A stretch of 64,000 nucleotides of DNA from an uncultured Candidatus Peregrinibacteria bacterium (GTDB lineage: Bacteria > Patescibacteriota > Gracilibacteria > Peribacterales > Peribacteraceae). The DNA lies in the NCBI GenBank assembly GCA_903854335.1, contig CAINVY010000013.1, forward strand, positions 62,001-126,000. The letters run 5' to 3'. Of the stretch, positions 51,602 to 60,538 are shown piece by piece. Every line of letters begins with the position of its first letter. Positions within the stretch are counted from its first letter, which is position 1. The translations under genes were made by a program, and so were the position numbers. A model generated the notes under the pieces. The model saw only the letters and a program-made list of their open reading frames with translations, had not been told where the DNA came from and did not search any database.

Positions 51602-52843
51602 GCATCGGCTCGAAAAAATTGAAGAAAGATCTATTGAAATTTCCCCCTCAACTACCGTTGAGGGAAGGACACAATGTATGTTGTGCTGCTGCGACTCTGA
51701 ACAGGTCGTAGCACACCAACAGTAGACCCCGTACGAAGCTTGCTTCGTATTGGGGCATGAAAATGTTACTCATCGCATCACACGGATGCCTCGACTCTGC
51801 ATTCCGATGAAGGACGTGGCCAGCTGCGAAAAGCTTCGGCGAGCCGCTAGGCAGGCGCTATCAACCGAAGATATCCGAATGGGGAAACCCTTCCCGAGTT
51901 ATGTTGGGAAACCCGGGCTCTAAGCCCGGGAGGTCACTCTGGGAACTGAAACATCTCAGTACCGGAGGAAAAGAAATCAAAAAAGAGATTCCCTGAGTAG
52001 TGGCGAGCGAAAGGGGAACAGCCCAAACCTCGTGCTTGCACGAGGGGTTGTAGGACTCCGCTATCCGACACTTTTTCCATAGTCAAACGTCCCTGGAAAG
52101 GGCGGCCATAGAGGGTGATAGCCCCGTAGACGAAATGGAAAAAGGCGGTAGGAGTATCCTGAGTAGGATCGGACACGTGAAATCCGGTCTGAATCTGGGT
52201 GGACCACCATCCAAGGCTAAACAGATGCAGAGATCAATAGCGGATAGTACCGTGAGGGAAAGGTGAAAAGCACCCCGAAAGGGGGATGAAATAGTCTCTG
52301 AAATGTGATGCGTTCAAGGAGTAGGAGCTCCGCTTCGGCGGAGTTACTGCGTTCCTTTTGCATAATGAGCCAACGACTTTGTTGTCAGTGGCATGGCTAA
52401 GGCAGTTTTAGCCGGAGCCGGAGCGAAAGCGAGTCCAAATAGGGCGTCTGTCGCTGGCACAAGACCCGAAACCGGGTGAGCTATCCATGAGCAGGGTGAA
52501 GCCTCGCGAAAGCGAGGTGGAGGCCCGAACCATAACGTGTCGCAAGACGTTGGGATGACTTGTGGATGGGAGTGAAAAGCTTACCGAACCCGGAGATAGC
52601 TGGTTCTCTTCGAAATGCCTTTAGGGGCAGCCTCGTCATACACGATCGGGGGTAGAGCGACTGTTTGGATGCGGGGGTCTTCTCGACCTGCCAAATCCTG
52701 ACAAACTCCGAATACCGATCCTTTGGTGACGGGAGTGAGACGGTGACAGCGAACTGCCATCGTCGAAAGGGAAAGAACCCTCATCATTAGCTAAGGTCCC
52801 CAAATATCGTTCAGTGGTAAAGGAAGTGTAGATGCTTCAACAA

Positions 52844-52874
<31 letters not shown>

Positions 52875-53756
52875 TAAAGAAAGCGTAACAGCTCACTGGT
52901 CGACGCATCTATGCGCCGAAAACTCAACGGGGCTAAACGATATACCGAAGCTATGAGTGCTCAGAGGCCTTCGGGCGTCTGGGCGCAGTAGAAGAGCGTT
53001 CCGTTCAGCTGTGAAGCAGTACTGCGAGGTGCTGTGGAGCGTACGGAAGTGAGAATGTTGGCATGAGTAACTACTAGGCAGGTGAAAACCCTGCCCGCCG
53101 AATCCCCAAGGTTTCCCACGCAACGGCAATCGGCGTGGGGTTAGTCGGTCCTAAGGTCAGGCCGAAAGGCGTAGCCGATGGACAGCAGGTCAATATTCCT
53201 GCACCTCATGGGAATCGATCAAGGAAAGCGACAGAGCGAGCGGTTCGCCTCTACTCCCTTCGGGGAGCATGTGGACAGTTCAGGACGTCGTTAACCTAGA
53301 AGCGGTGTGACGGAGTGGGAAGATCAGAGCGTGCGATTGACTGCACGTAGAAGGCGTAAAGCGTTGAGGCCCGAAGGCAAATCCTCGGGCTGAGTTGAGC
53401 GCCGACCTCAAATGGTCCCTTCATTGGGATCGAGTCTGACTCTTTCTGCTTCCAAGAAAACCATCGCTTCGAGAGTCCTATGAGACCGTACCGCAAACCA
53501 ACACTGGTGGGGTGGTCGAGTAGACCTAGGTGAACGGGAAAACTCGCGTTAAGGAACTCGGCAATGAAGCGTCCGTAACTTCGGGATAAGGACTCCCCGC
53601 GCAAGCGGGGTGCAACAAAAGAGCCCAGGCGACTGTTTATCAAAAACACAGGTCCCTGCTAAGCCGTAAGGCAACGTATAGGGGCTGATGCCTGGCCAGT
53701 ACTAGAAGGTCACGTAAGGGGGTGTTAAAGCTCCCGAACTAAGCCCTAGTGAACGC

Positions 53757-53803
<47 letters not shown>

Positions 53804-54179
53804 GGTCGTACATAACTTGCCCGAACGACGAGCAATCGTCGGCACTGAGGAATCCGCTATTATTGATAAGCAGTCTCACACTCGAGACGTGTGATATCCC
53901 TGACGAAAGTCGAGGGATGGGCAAATGGAGAAGACCGAGTTCTTGGAATATTATTATTCTGATTCAGTCCGTTGAGAGCAGCGCCAAAATGCTGCAACAG
54001 TGAAAAACGTGGCCATATGCTGGAACCTCCCTGCATCCTCTACGCCGCAAGGTACGAGGTGGGGACAATCAGCAGGAAACCCGGCTTCGTCCGTCGTTCC
54101 GTTGGAACGCCGCGACTACGCCGTGGGATCCTCAGAGACTTTACGCCATGCTCCGGCTTCGCCCCTTCGGCTTAGCTGC

Positions 54180-54295
54180 GATGAAGATAAAGTCCGATCC
54201 CTGTGGCGACACAGGGCGCACGGAAATCGACGTGCACTAAAAAACAGCGTTACTCTTCTAGACAGAGTAGGTTGTGCGCTCCGACTTTCGGAGTT
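54180..54295 (+). repeat. Intron 3' module, first copy
   Basis: This 116-bp segment, beginning with the S element and including the P9-region hairpins, is identical base for base to 54434-54549. Here it follows the R element directly with a short P8-like loop. Confidence 0.95.
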
Positions 54296-54398
54296 GTTCG
54301 CTCACCACGAACAGGAACAATTCCTGACTCCAAAAAGACATCGCGAAGGCAAGCTACGCTTGCCTGGAGCGATTCCTCTTAGGGAAAGGATGGTTCAT

Positions 54399-54425
54399 GG
54401 AAGGAAAACCGTAGGTTTGCCTTTC
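54399..54425 (+). repeat. Dispersed hairpin repeat, copy C
   Basis: Contains AAAACCGTAGGTTTGCCT, as in copies A and B outside the rRNA. It lies between the two intron modules and forms a long stem with CATGGAAGG/CCTTTCATG. Confidence 0.55.
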
Positions 54426-54433
54426 ATGCCTCG

Positions 54434-54549
54434 GATGAAGATAAAGTCCGATCCCTGTGGCGACACAGGGCGCACGGAAATCGACGTGCACTAAAAAACA
54501 GCGTTACTCTTCTAGACAGAGTAGGTTGTGCGCTCCGACTTTCGGAGTT
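54434..54549 (+). repeat. Intron 3' module, second copy
   Basis: Identical to 54180-54295. It is followed 29 nt later by the intron's 3' splice site, so this copy has the usual position of the S element and P9 domain. Confidence 0.95.
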
Positions 54550-55138
54550 TCCGACTCACCATCGGAAGGAACCCTTTGAAGTTCCGACCCGCACGAATGG
54601 TATAACGGTCTGGGCACTGTCTCGACGCGAGGTCCGGTGAAATTTCAGTCCCGGCGCAAATGCCGGGTAGATCACGGTAGGACGAAAAGACCCTATGAAG
54701 CTTTACTATATGCTGGCATTGATGCATTGGTTTGCGTGCGCAGAATAGGTGGGAGACTTTGATGTCGGGACTTCGGTCTCGGCGGAGTCATCGTTGAGAT
54801 ACCACCCTCGCGTTCCGCTGCATCTCACCCCGTTCCTGAAACAGGTCGGGGGACAGTGTTTGCTGGGTAGTTTAACTGGGGCGGTTGCCTCCTAAAATGT
54901 AACGGAGGCGCGCAATGGTCCGCTAGATCCGGATGGAAATCGGATTGGTCGTGTAATCGCACAAGCGGGCCTGACTGTGAGGCTCACAGGCCGAGCAGGG
55001 ACGAAAGTCGGTGATAGTGATCCGGCAACCTGGGCAATTTATCTTGCCCTCACCACGTGGGTGGGTTGTCGCTCAACGGATAAAAGTTACTCTAGGGATA
55101 ACAGGCTGATCGCTCCCAAGCGCCCACAGCGACGGAGC

Positions 55139-55197
<59 letters not shown>

Positions 55198-55210
55198 TGG
55201 CTGTTCGCCA

Positions 55211-55255
<45 letters not shown>

Positions 55256-55386
55256 TGGCCTCTATCCACCGTGATCAATTAGCAACGTGAAGGAAGCTGC
55301 TCCTAGTACGAGAGGACCGGAGTGGACGAACCTCTGGTGTACCTGTTGTCGCGTCAGCGGCATCGCAGGGTAGCTATGTTCGGTGG

Positions 55387-55419
<33 letters not shown>

Positions 55420-55637
55420 CCTCCTAAGATTGCGTTGCTCCATAAGCCCGCCGGAAGAACACCGGCTAGATCGGTCGCAAGTGTACGTACAGTAATGTAC
55501 TTAGCCGAGCGATACGAACGGGCAATTGAACATTTTCATCTTTGTTTTGCTAACGTAAAACAGAGTACTGTTTGTGTGCTACGACTTGAGCAGAACTCAA
55601 GTATAATTTCCGTAGATCGTTTCTTCAAAGAACACAG

Positions 55638-55757
55638 AGTCCTGGTGCCTCCAGCGACGGGGTCACACCCGATCCCATATCGAACTCGGCAGTTAAGCCC
55701 GTCAGCGTCGATGGTAGCTCCCGGTACAGGGCGCAAGAGTAGATCGGTGCCAGGACT
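55638..55757 (+). rRNA. rrf: 5S ribosomal RNA
   Basis: A 120-nt RNA with helix I formed by AGTCCTGGTG and its complement at the 3' end, and the conserved CCGATCCCATATCGAACTCG and GTTAAGCCCGTCAGCG. The outer complement extends to a 17-bp processing stem (55629-55645 with 55750-55766). It lies about 100 nt after 23S. Confidence 0.93.
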
Positions 55758-55805
55758 CTGTGTTCTACAGTGAAAGGAGGACGATAAGTCCTCATTTTTC
55801 TATAT

Positions 55806-55833
55806 TTGACATATTTATAAATATGTATATAAT
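55806..55833 (+). promoter_or_regulatory. Consensus promoter with palindromic spacer
   Basis: TTGACA (55806-55811) and TATAAT (55828-55833) are both perfect with a 16-nt spacer. ACATATTTATAAATATGT (55809-55826) is a perfect 18-bp palindrome overlapping the -35 box and spacer, a good operator candidate. The ATG of the next gene follows 6 nt after the -10 box. Confidence 0.85.
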
Positions 55834-55839
55834 ATATTT

Positions 55840-56037
55840 ATGAGCCATGCATCAAGACCATCGGGAAGAGTGGATAACCGTCCAGAGTTGATAGAGCTTC
55901 ATCAGCAAGGTCAGGTAGCCTTGAATGCTTCAGAAGAAGGTTTGAATGAATTGGGATCAGCCAGGGAACGCATGCATAACTTGCTTACTTTGATGGAAGC
56001 CTTTGGGCAAGAGGATCAACAGGTGTTACCGTTGTAA
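55840..56037 (+). CDS. Small protein, 65 aa, leaderless
   Basis: Unknown family. The protein is polar and mostly helical (RPELIELHQQGQVALNASEE, ARERMHNLLTLMEAFGQEDQ), with no membrane segment. Its ATG is 6 nt after a perfect TATAAT, so it should be translated from a leaderless mRNA. The next gene, rluB, starts 1 nt after its stop, so it heads a three-gene unit with rluB and the beta-CASP gene. The palindrome in its promoter suggests a repressor site, possibly its own. Confidence 0.55.
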   Translation: MSHASRPSGRVDNRPELIELHQQGQVALNASEEGLNELGSARERMHNLLTLMEAFGQEDQQVLPL

Positions 56038-56038
56038 C

Positions 56039-56764
56039 ATGCTTGAGCGTATCCAGAAGATCTTATCCGCACGCGGTATCGCTTCTCGCCGCAAAGCGGA
56101 GGAGTATATCGAGCAGGGCCTTGTGAAGGTTAACGGCAAGGTGGCAACGCTCGGGCAAAAAGCGGATGCGAAGAACGATACGATCGTTGTGGATGGAAAG
56201 GTGATTGAAGCGCGCAGCGAGATGCTTTATTACGTCATCAACAAACCCCGCGGCGTCGTCACAACCAATGCGCACATGCCGAAGGACAAGACGGTCCAGG
56301 ATCTGCTTCCAGCAAAGTTGCGCGGGAAGGTCTTCCCCGTCGGGAGGTTGGATAAGAATTCTTCGGGACTTCTCCTCCTCACTAATGACGGTGTGCTCGC
56401 GTATCGCCTGACCCACCCGAAATTCGATCACGAGAAGGAGTATCGGGTGCAGACCGAGCGCGACATCACGAGCGGACAGCTCCAGAAGCTGCGTGATGGT
56501 GTCATGCTCTTTGGTGAGATGACGAAGCCGGCGAAAGTGCTGCGTGTCGGCAAGAATGAATTCACGATCATTCTCACGGAGGGCAGGAACCGCCAAATTC
56601 GTCGCATGTGCCAGAAGGTCGGGAGTAGCGTGCTGACGCTTCGACGTTCGCGCATCCTCACATTTACGGATGATGCGTTGAAGGAGGGGGAGCTGCGATT
56701 GCTTCGTCCAGAAGAAATCTCTGCCCTTCTGCACGCACTTGGGATAGGATCAGGACCAGCATGA
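56039..56764 (+). CDS. RsuA/RluB-family pseudouridine synthase
   Basis: The 241-residue protein has an N-terminal S4 domain (RIQKILSARGIASRRKAEEY) and the pseudouridine synthase core with catalytic Asp in GRLDKNSSGLLLLTNDG, plus ILTEGRNRQIRRMCQKVGS. RluB modifies U2605 of 23S rRNA and RsuA U516 of 16S; the RluB assignment is the more likely but not certain. The ATG at 56039 follows the small gene by 1 nt. The downstream beta-CASP gene overlaps its stop (ATGA). Confidence 0.92.
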   Translation: MLERIQKILSARGIASRRKAEEYIEQGLVKVNGKVATLGQKADAKNDTIVVDGKVIEARSEMLYYVINKPRGVVTTNAHMPKDKTVQDLLPAKLRGKVFPVGRLDKNSSGLLLLTNDGVLAYRLTHPKFDHEKEYRVQTERDITSGQLQKLRDGVMLFGEMTKPAKVLRVGKNEFTIILTEGRNRQIRRMCQKVGSSVLTLRRSRILTFTDDALKEGELRLLRPEEISALLHALGIGSGPA

Positions 56765-58155
56765 AGTTCATCCCCCACGGAGCGGCCCGAGAAGTCACCG
56801 GCACCTGTCATGAATTGCAAATCGGAGGGAAACGCATTCTCCTCGATTGCGGACTCTTCCAGGGGCATCGCAGTGAGACCGTGGAGAAGAATGCCACCTT
56901 CACGTTCGATCCTCGCAGCATCGATGCGGTTCTTTTGTCGCATGCGCACATGGACCACGCCGGCCGCATTCCGCTCCTCTACAAGAAAGGCTTCACTGGG
57001 CCTGTTTTTTGTACGTATGCGACAATGGATCTCTCCGCCGTGATGCTCAAAGACAGCGGCTACATCCAGGAGAAAGACGAGGAATACTTTCGGAAAAAGC
57101 TGCGTCATTGCATGCTTCCCACGGAGGGGCCTCTTTATACGCAACAGGATGCGATCGATTGCATGACTCTTTTCCGCGGATGCAACTACGGCGATTGGGT
57201 GGAGGTTACTCAGGGCGTTCGCGCCCGCTTCCTCGATGCCGGCCATATCATCGGTGCGGCGATGCTCGTGATCGAGGCGCAGGAGGAGGGCAAGACGCTG
57301 ACGATCGGATTCAGCGGAGATCTCGGTCGCAGTTCTCTGCCGATCCTTCGCGATCCGGAAAAAATGCCGCAGGTCGATGTGCTCATCTGCGAGAGCACCT
57401 ACGGGAATCGCAACCACGAGGACATCACGCAGGCGCAAGATCGGCTCTTGGATGTGGTCGTCCGCACGGCAAAGCGCGGCGGCAAGATCATCATCCCCGC
57501 CTTCTCTCTCGAGCGTACGCAGGAGATCATCTACGATCTCCATATTTTGTGGGATGAGAAACGTCTGCCGGACATTCCCGTTGTTGTCGATTCTCCGCTT
57601 GCCTCTGCGGTAACGGAGGTCTTCATGAAGCATCCGGAATGCTACGACGCCGACCTCTATGAACAGTTTTTGAAGAAACAGCGCAATCCCTTCCGTTTCG
57701 GGCTCGTGCGTTACACGGAGAGCGTGGAAGAGAGTAAGGCGCTCAATGGCACCCCCGGCCCCATGATCATCATGGCGGCATCCGGCATGTGCGAGGCGGG
57801 GCGCATTCGTCATCATCTGCGCAATGAAATCGAGAATGCCAAGAATACGATTCTCGCTGTTGGTTTCATGGCGGAGGGAACGCTCGGTCACAAGATCGTC
57901 GATCCCAAGATCACGGAAGTGAAAATATTCGACGATGTGTGCCGCAAGAACGCGGAAATCGTCTTCATCGATGCCTACTCCGGTCACGCGGGAAAAGATG
58001 ACCTCGATGCCTACATCGCGAATACCCCGGGCATGCGACAGATCATTCTCGTGCACGGGGAAGAGTCCCAGATGATTCCTTTCGGAGAGCGCATCGGGAA
58101 CAAGGGCATCAAAATCTACGAACCCAAGCGCGAGGAAGAAATCATCCTCGGCTGA
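56761..58155 (+). CDS. Beta-CASP metallo-beta-lactamase RNA-processing protein
   Basis: The 464-residue protein has the metallo-beta-lactamase signature HAHMDHAGR at residues 61-69, GHIIGAAMLVIEAQ, FSGDLGR, then the beta-CASP domain (PAFSLERTQEII, VVDSPLASAVTEVF, AASGMCEAGRIRHHL) and the RMMBL C-terminal motif (FIDAYSGHAGKDDLDAYI). It is related to CPSF73-like and RNase J-like nucleases. It is probably a ribonuclease, and the neighbouring pseudouridine synthase fits an RNA setting. Specific substrates cannot be told. Confidence 0.9.
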   Translation: MKFIPHGAAREVTGTCHELQIGGKRILLDCGLFQGHRSETVEKNATFTFDPRSIDAVLLSHAHMDHAGRIPLLYKKGFTGPVFCTYATMDLSAVMLKDSGYIQEKDEEYFRKKLRHCMLPTEGPLYTQQDAIDCMTLFRGCNYGDWVEVTQGVRARFLDAGHIIGAAMLVIEAQEEGKTLTIGFSGDLGRSSLPILRDPEKMPQVDVLICESTYGNRNHEDITQAQDRLLDVVVRTAKRGGKIIIPAFSLERTQEIIYDLHILWDEKRLPDIPVVVDSPLASAVTEVFMKHPECYDADLYEQFLKKQRNPFRFGLVRYTESVEESKALNGTPGPMIIMAASGMCEAGRIRHHLRNEIENAKNTILAVGFMAEGTLGHKIVDPKITEVKIFDDVCRKNAEIVFIDAYSGHAGKDDLDAYIANTPGMRQIILVHGEESQMIPFGERIGNKGIKIYEPKREEEIILG

Positions 58156-58158
58156 GGT

Positions 58159-60312
58159 CTAAAGACCCAGATCTCCCGCCACATTCTTCATCGCGTTGAG
58201 CGTGAGATCGATGAACTCGTCGAGGGGGATCGAGAGCAGCTCTTCGCACTTCTTGATCTGTTCGCGGTTGACCTGTGCGGCGAACGTCTTGTCCTTGAGC
58301 TTCTTCTTCACGCTACTCACCTCCAAATCCGAAAGCTTCTTCGAAGGTCGAACGAGTGCCACGGCGATAATGAAACCTGTCAGTTCATCGACGGCATAGA
58401 GGGAGCGGCGAAGCAGCGAATCGAGTGGGTGGCTCTCGCCGTATTTATCTGCAAAGTGCGACCGAATATCCTCAAGAAGTTCTTTGGGAGAGCCAATTTC
58501 CGAGAGGAGTTGTTCCATCGTAGTACCACAGTGTTCTTCGAGATTTTTCTCGAGGTGATCCCAGTCCAAGTCATGAAGGAGTCCTGCTACCTTCCAGGTT
58601 TCGGCATCTGCGCCGAAGCGATTCGCCAGAGCTTCCATGGCCGCCCCTGTTGCAAGCAGGTGGGCTCGGGTCTTGTCCGCATGCTTCATGAGGAGGGCAT
58701 GGGCGGCGGGGAGCAGATGGCCGTAGGAGGAAGCTTGGGGGGGAAGGCCTGCGTAGGATGAGGCTGGCGAAGGCGAGAGACGAGGCGTCTGAGACGAATG
58801 CTCCTTTCCATTTGGCTTCGTCGCTCCTGGCATTGTCGTAGTCTTCGGGGTTCTATCTTCCGGTTTCATCAATGGGAAGAGCACCACATCCCTCAGATTC
58901 GTCTGTTGCATGATGAGGGCAACGATGCGATCCACTCCCATGCCCCATCCGGAGCAGGGAGGACATCCATATTCCAGCGCCTTCACGAAGTCATCGTCCT
59001 TTCGGTGTGCCTCACTGTCCCCGGCGGCGGCGTTGCTCGCTTGGTCGTCGAAGCGTTTGCTTTGGTCTACAGGGTCGATGAGCTCCGAATAGGCATTCAC
59101 CACTTCCCATCCTCCGATGACGAGCTGGAAGCGATCTGTGAGTCGAGGATTGGCATCGTTTCTTCGAGCGAGAGGGGAGAGCTCGATGGGATGTTCGGTA
59201 AGGAAGAGAGGGCCAAGGATTTTTGGTCTGCTCACCTTCTTGTAAAGCTGATCCACAATCGTTCCGAATCCCAGATCTTCAAGGTCGACTTCAAGATGGA
59301 GGTTATTCTTTTTTATGGCTTCAACTAGGGCTCCCTTCGAATCAATATCATTGATATCAATTCCGGAAGAGCCCTTGATAGACTCACGAATGCTCATTCT
59401 CGGCCATGGCGGTGTGAAGTCCACTTCCTGGAGTTTTCCATCTCTATCCGGGATAGAGAGCTTCAGTGTACCAAGGAGCTCTTTGAGAATGGTCGAGAAG
59501 AGTTCCTCCGTGAAGGCCATGTTGTGCGTGTAGTCCCAGAACGCGGCGTAGTGCTCCACCATCGTGAAGTCTTGCAGGTGACTCGGGTCGAGACCTTCGT
59601 TTCGGAAAGATCGCGCCACTTCGAAGACGCGGTCGAACCCACCGACGAGACACTCCTTTAAGAAGGTTTCGGGCGCGATGCGCAGAAAGACATCCATATC
59701 GTATGCGTCGTGGTGTGTGGTGAATGGGTTGGCCAGGGCGCCGGATGCGGCGTTGACGAGGATCGGCGTCTCCACCTCCATAAACTCTCTGGACCAGTAG
59801 AATTCCCTCAGAAGCTTGAGGAAAAGGCTGCGCTTTTCGAAGCGTTCGAGGGTTTCCCTATTACTGAGGAGATCCAGGTACCTCTGGCGCCATGCGGTCT
59901 CCTGATCAGCGATGCCGTGCCATTTCTCGGGGGGCTGGCGCAGCGCCTTCGAAAGCATCATCCAATCCTTTACGAGGACTGTCGGTTCGGCGGTTTTGGT
60001 CGCAAAACGCGTGCCTTCCACACCGATGAAATCTCCGAGATCGACGAGCGACAGGGCCGCTTCGTACTTCCCCTCCGGCATCTCGTTCTTTTTGAAGGCG
60101 ATCTGCAGCCGACCGGTTTGGTCTTGGAGTGTGGCGAACGTCATCTTGCCCATGTCACGCCAGAGCACGACTCTCCCGGCCACGAGCACATTGTTTCCGT
60201 CCGGTTCCTTCTTCGCTTGCGCGAGACGATGGCTACGGGGAAACGTGGCTGCGTACGGCGTCATACCTTTGGCGCGGAGGTCTTCCGCTTTCTTCTGTCG
60301 AATGGGATCCAT
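58159..60312 (-). CDS. lysS: Lysyl-tRNA synthetase fused to an HD-domain hydrolase
   Basis: Residues 1 to about 500 form a class II LysRS: anticodon-binding OB fold (VAGRVVLWRDMGKMTFATLQ), motif 2 FRNEGLDPSHLQDFTMVEHY, WEVVNAYSELIDPVDQSKRF and motif 3 GWGMGVDRIVALI. A Pro/Ser/Thr-rich linker (PKTTTMPGATKPNG) leads to a C-terminal HD domain of about 190 residues: HADKTRAHLLATGAAMEALA, VAGLLHDLDWDHLEKN and AVDELTGFIIAVALVRPSKK. The HD part matches a known standalone family. The reading frame is continuous, so this is a true fusion. TACGCT lies 7 nt before the ATG at 60312. Confidence 0.9.
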   Translation of the reverse strand: MDPIRQKKAEDLRAKGMTPYAATFPRSHRLAQAKKEPDGNNVLVAGRVVLWRDMGKMTFATLQDQTGRLQIAFKKNEMPEGKYEAALSLVDLGDFIGVEGTRFATKTAEPTVLVKDWMMLSKALRQPPEKWHGIADQETAWRQRYLDLLSNRETLERFEKRSLFLKLLREFYWSREFMEVETPILVNAASGALANPFTTHHDAYDMDVFLRIAPETFLKECLVGGFDRVFEVARSFRNEGLDPSHLQDFTMVEHYAAFWDYTHNMAFTEELFSTILKELLGTLKLSIPDRDGKLQEVDFTPPWPRMSIRESIKGSSGIDINDIDSKGALVEAIKKNNLHLEVDLEDLGFGTIVDQLYKKVSRPKILGPLFLTEHPIELSPLARRNDANPRLTDRFQLVIGGWEVVNAYSELIDPVDQSKRFDDQASNAAAGDSEAHRKDDDFVKALEYGCPPCSGWGMGVDRIVALIMQQTNLRDVVLFPLMKPEDRTPKTTTMPGATKPNGKEHSSQTPRLSPSPASSYAGLPPQASSYGHLLPAAHALLMKHADKTRAHLLATGAAMEALANRFGADAETWKVAGLLHDLDWDHLEKNLEEHCGTTMEQLLSEIGSPKELLEDIRSHFADKYGESHPLDSLLRRSLYAVDELTGFIIAVALVRPSKKLSDLEVSSVKKKLKDKTFAAQVNREQIKKCEELLSIPLDEFIDLTLNAMKNVAGDLGL

Positions 60313-60401
60313 GGCGGTCAGCGTACCTTTGTTTTGGTCAGACTTGAAGTGGCACTGATCGTGACGTGAAAAACGTTGAAGATTCCATCTGGAAAAACTA
60401 T

Positions 60402-60430
60402 TTGACGCATCCATTCATTGTATTTAGACT
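60402..60430 (+). promoter_or_regulatory. Promoter of the ribosomal protein operon
   Basis: TTGACG (60402-60407) and TAGACT (60425-60430), 17 nt apart, sharing TTGACGCATCC and TTTAGA with the rpoB promoter. The leader to rplC is about 100 nt and includes a hairpin CCTTT-CTGG/CCAG-AAAGG at 60483-60504. Confidence 0.75.
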
Positions 60431-60538
60431 GCCTCGGCTTTCGTATGGATTCCCATGCGAGTTGGCTCACGTTCGTTGTCTGCCTTTCCTGGCTTCCAGA
60501 AAGGAAATAAGCAGGCGAAGTTCGAACCTCCAGCCCCT

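Larger units (their letters stand above)
53804..54578 (+). mobile_element. Group I intron in 23S rRNA at position L1951
   Basis: The insertion separates GTCGGGT from AAGTTCCGACC, i.e. after E. coli U1951, a site also used by a Coxiella burnetii intron. The splice sites are supported by pairings: UCGGGU (end of 5' exon) with GCCCGA (53819-53824) forms P1 with a U-G pair at the cut, and AACTT (53814-53818) with AAGTT of the 3' exon (54579-54583) forms P10. Core elements are visible: AATCAGCAGGAAACC (Q), CAGAGACTTTACGCC (R) and GATGAAGATAAAGTCC (S), with R and S pairing through GACTTTA/TAAAGTC. The last base is G. No homing endonuclease ORF is present. Confidence 0.92.

Noticed and set aside
54000-54494. 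A 164-codon ORF in the intron, considered as a homing endonuclease
   Set aside because: No LAGLIDADG, GIY-YIG or HNH motif, and it runs through the structural core and both duplicated modules, so it is fortuitous.
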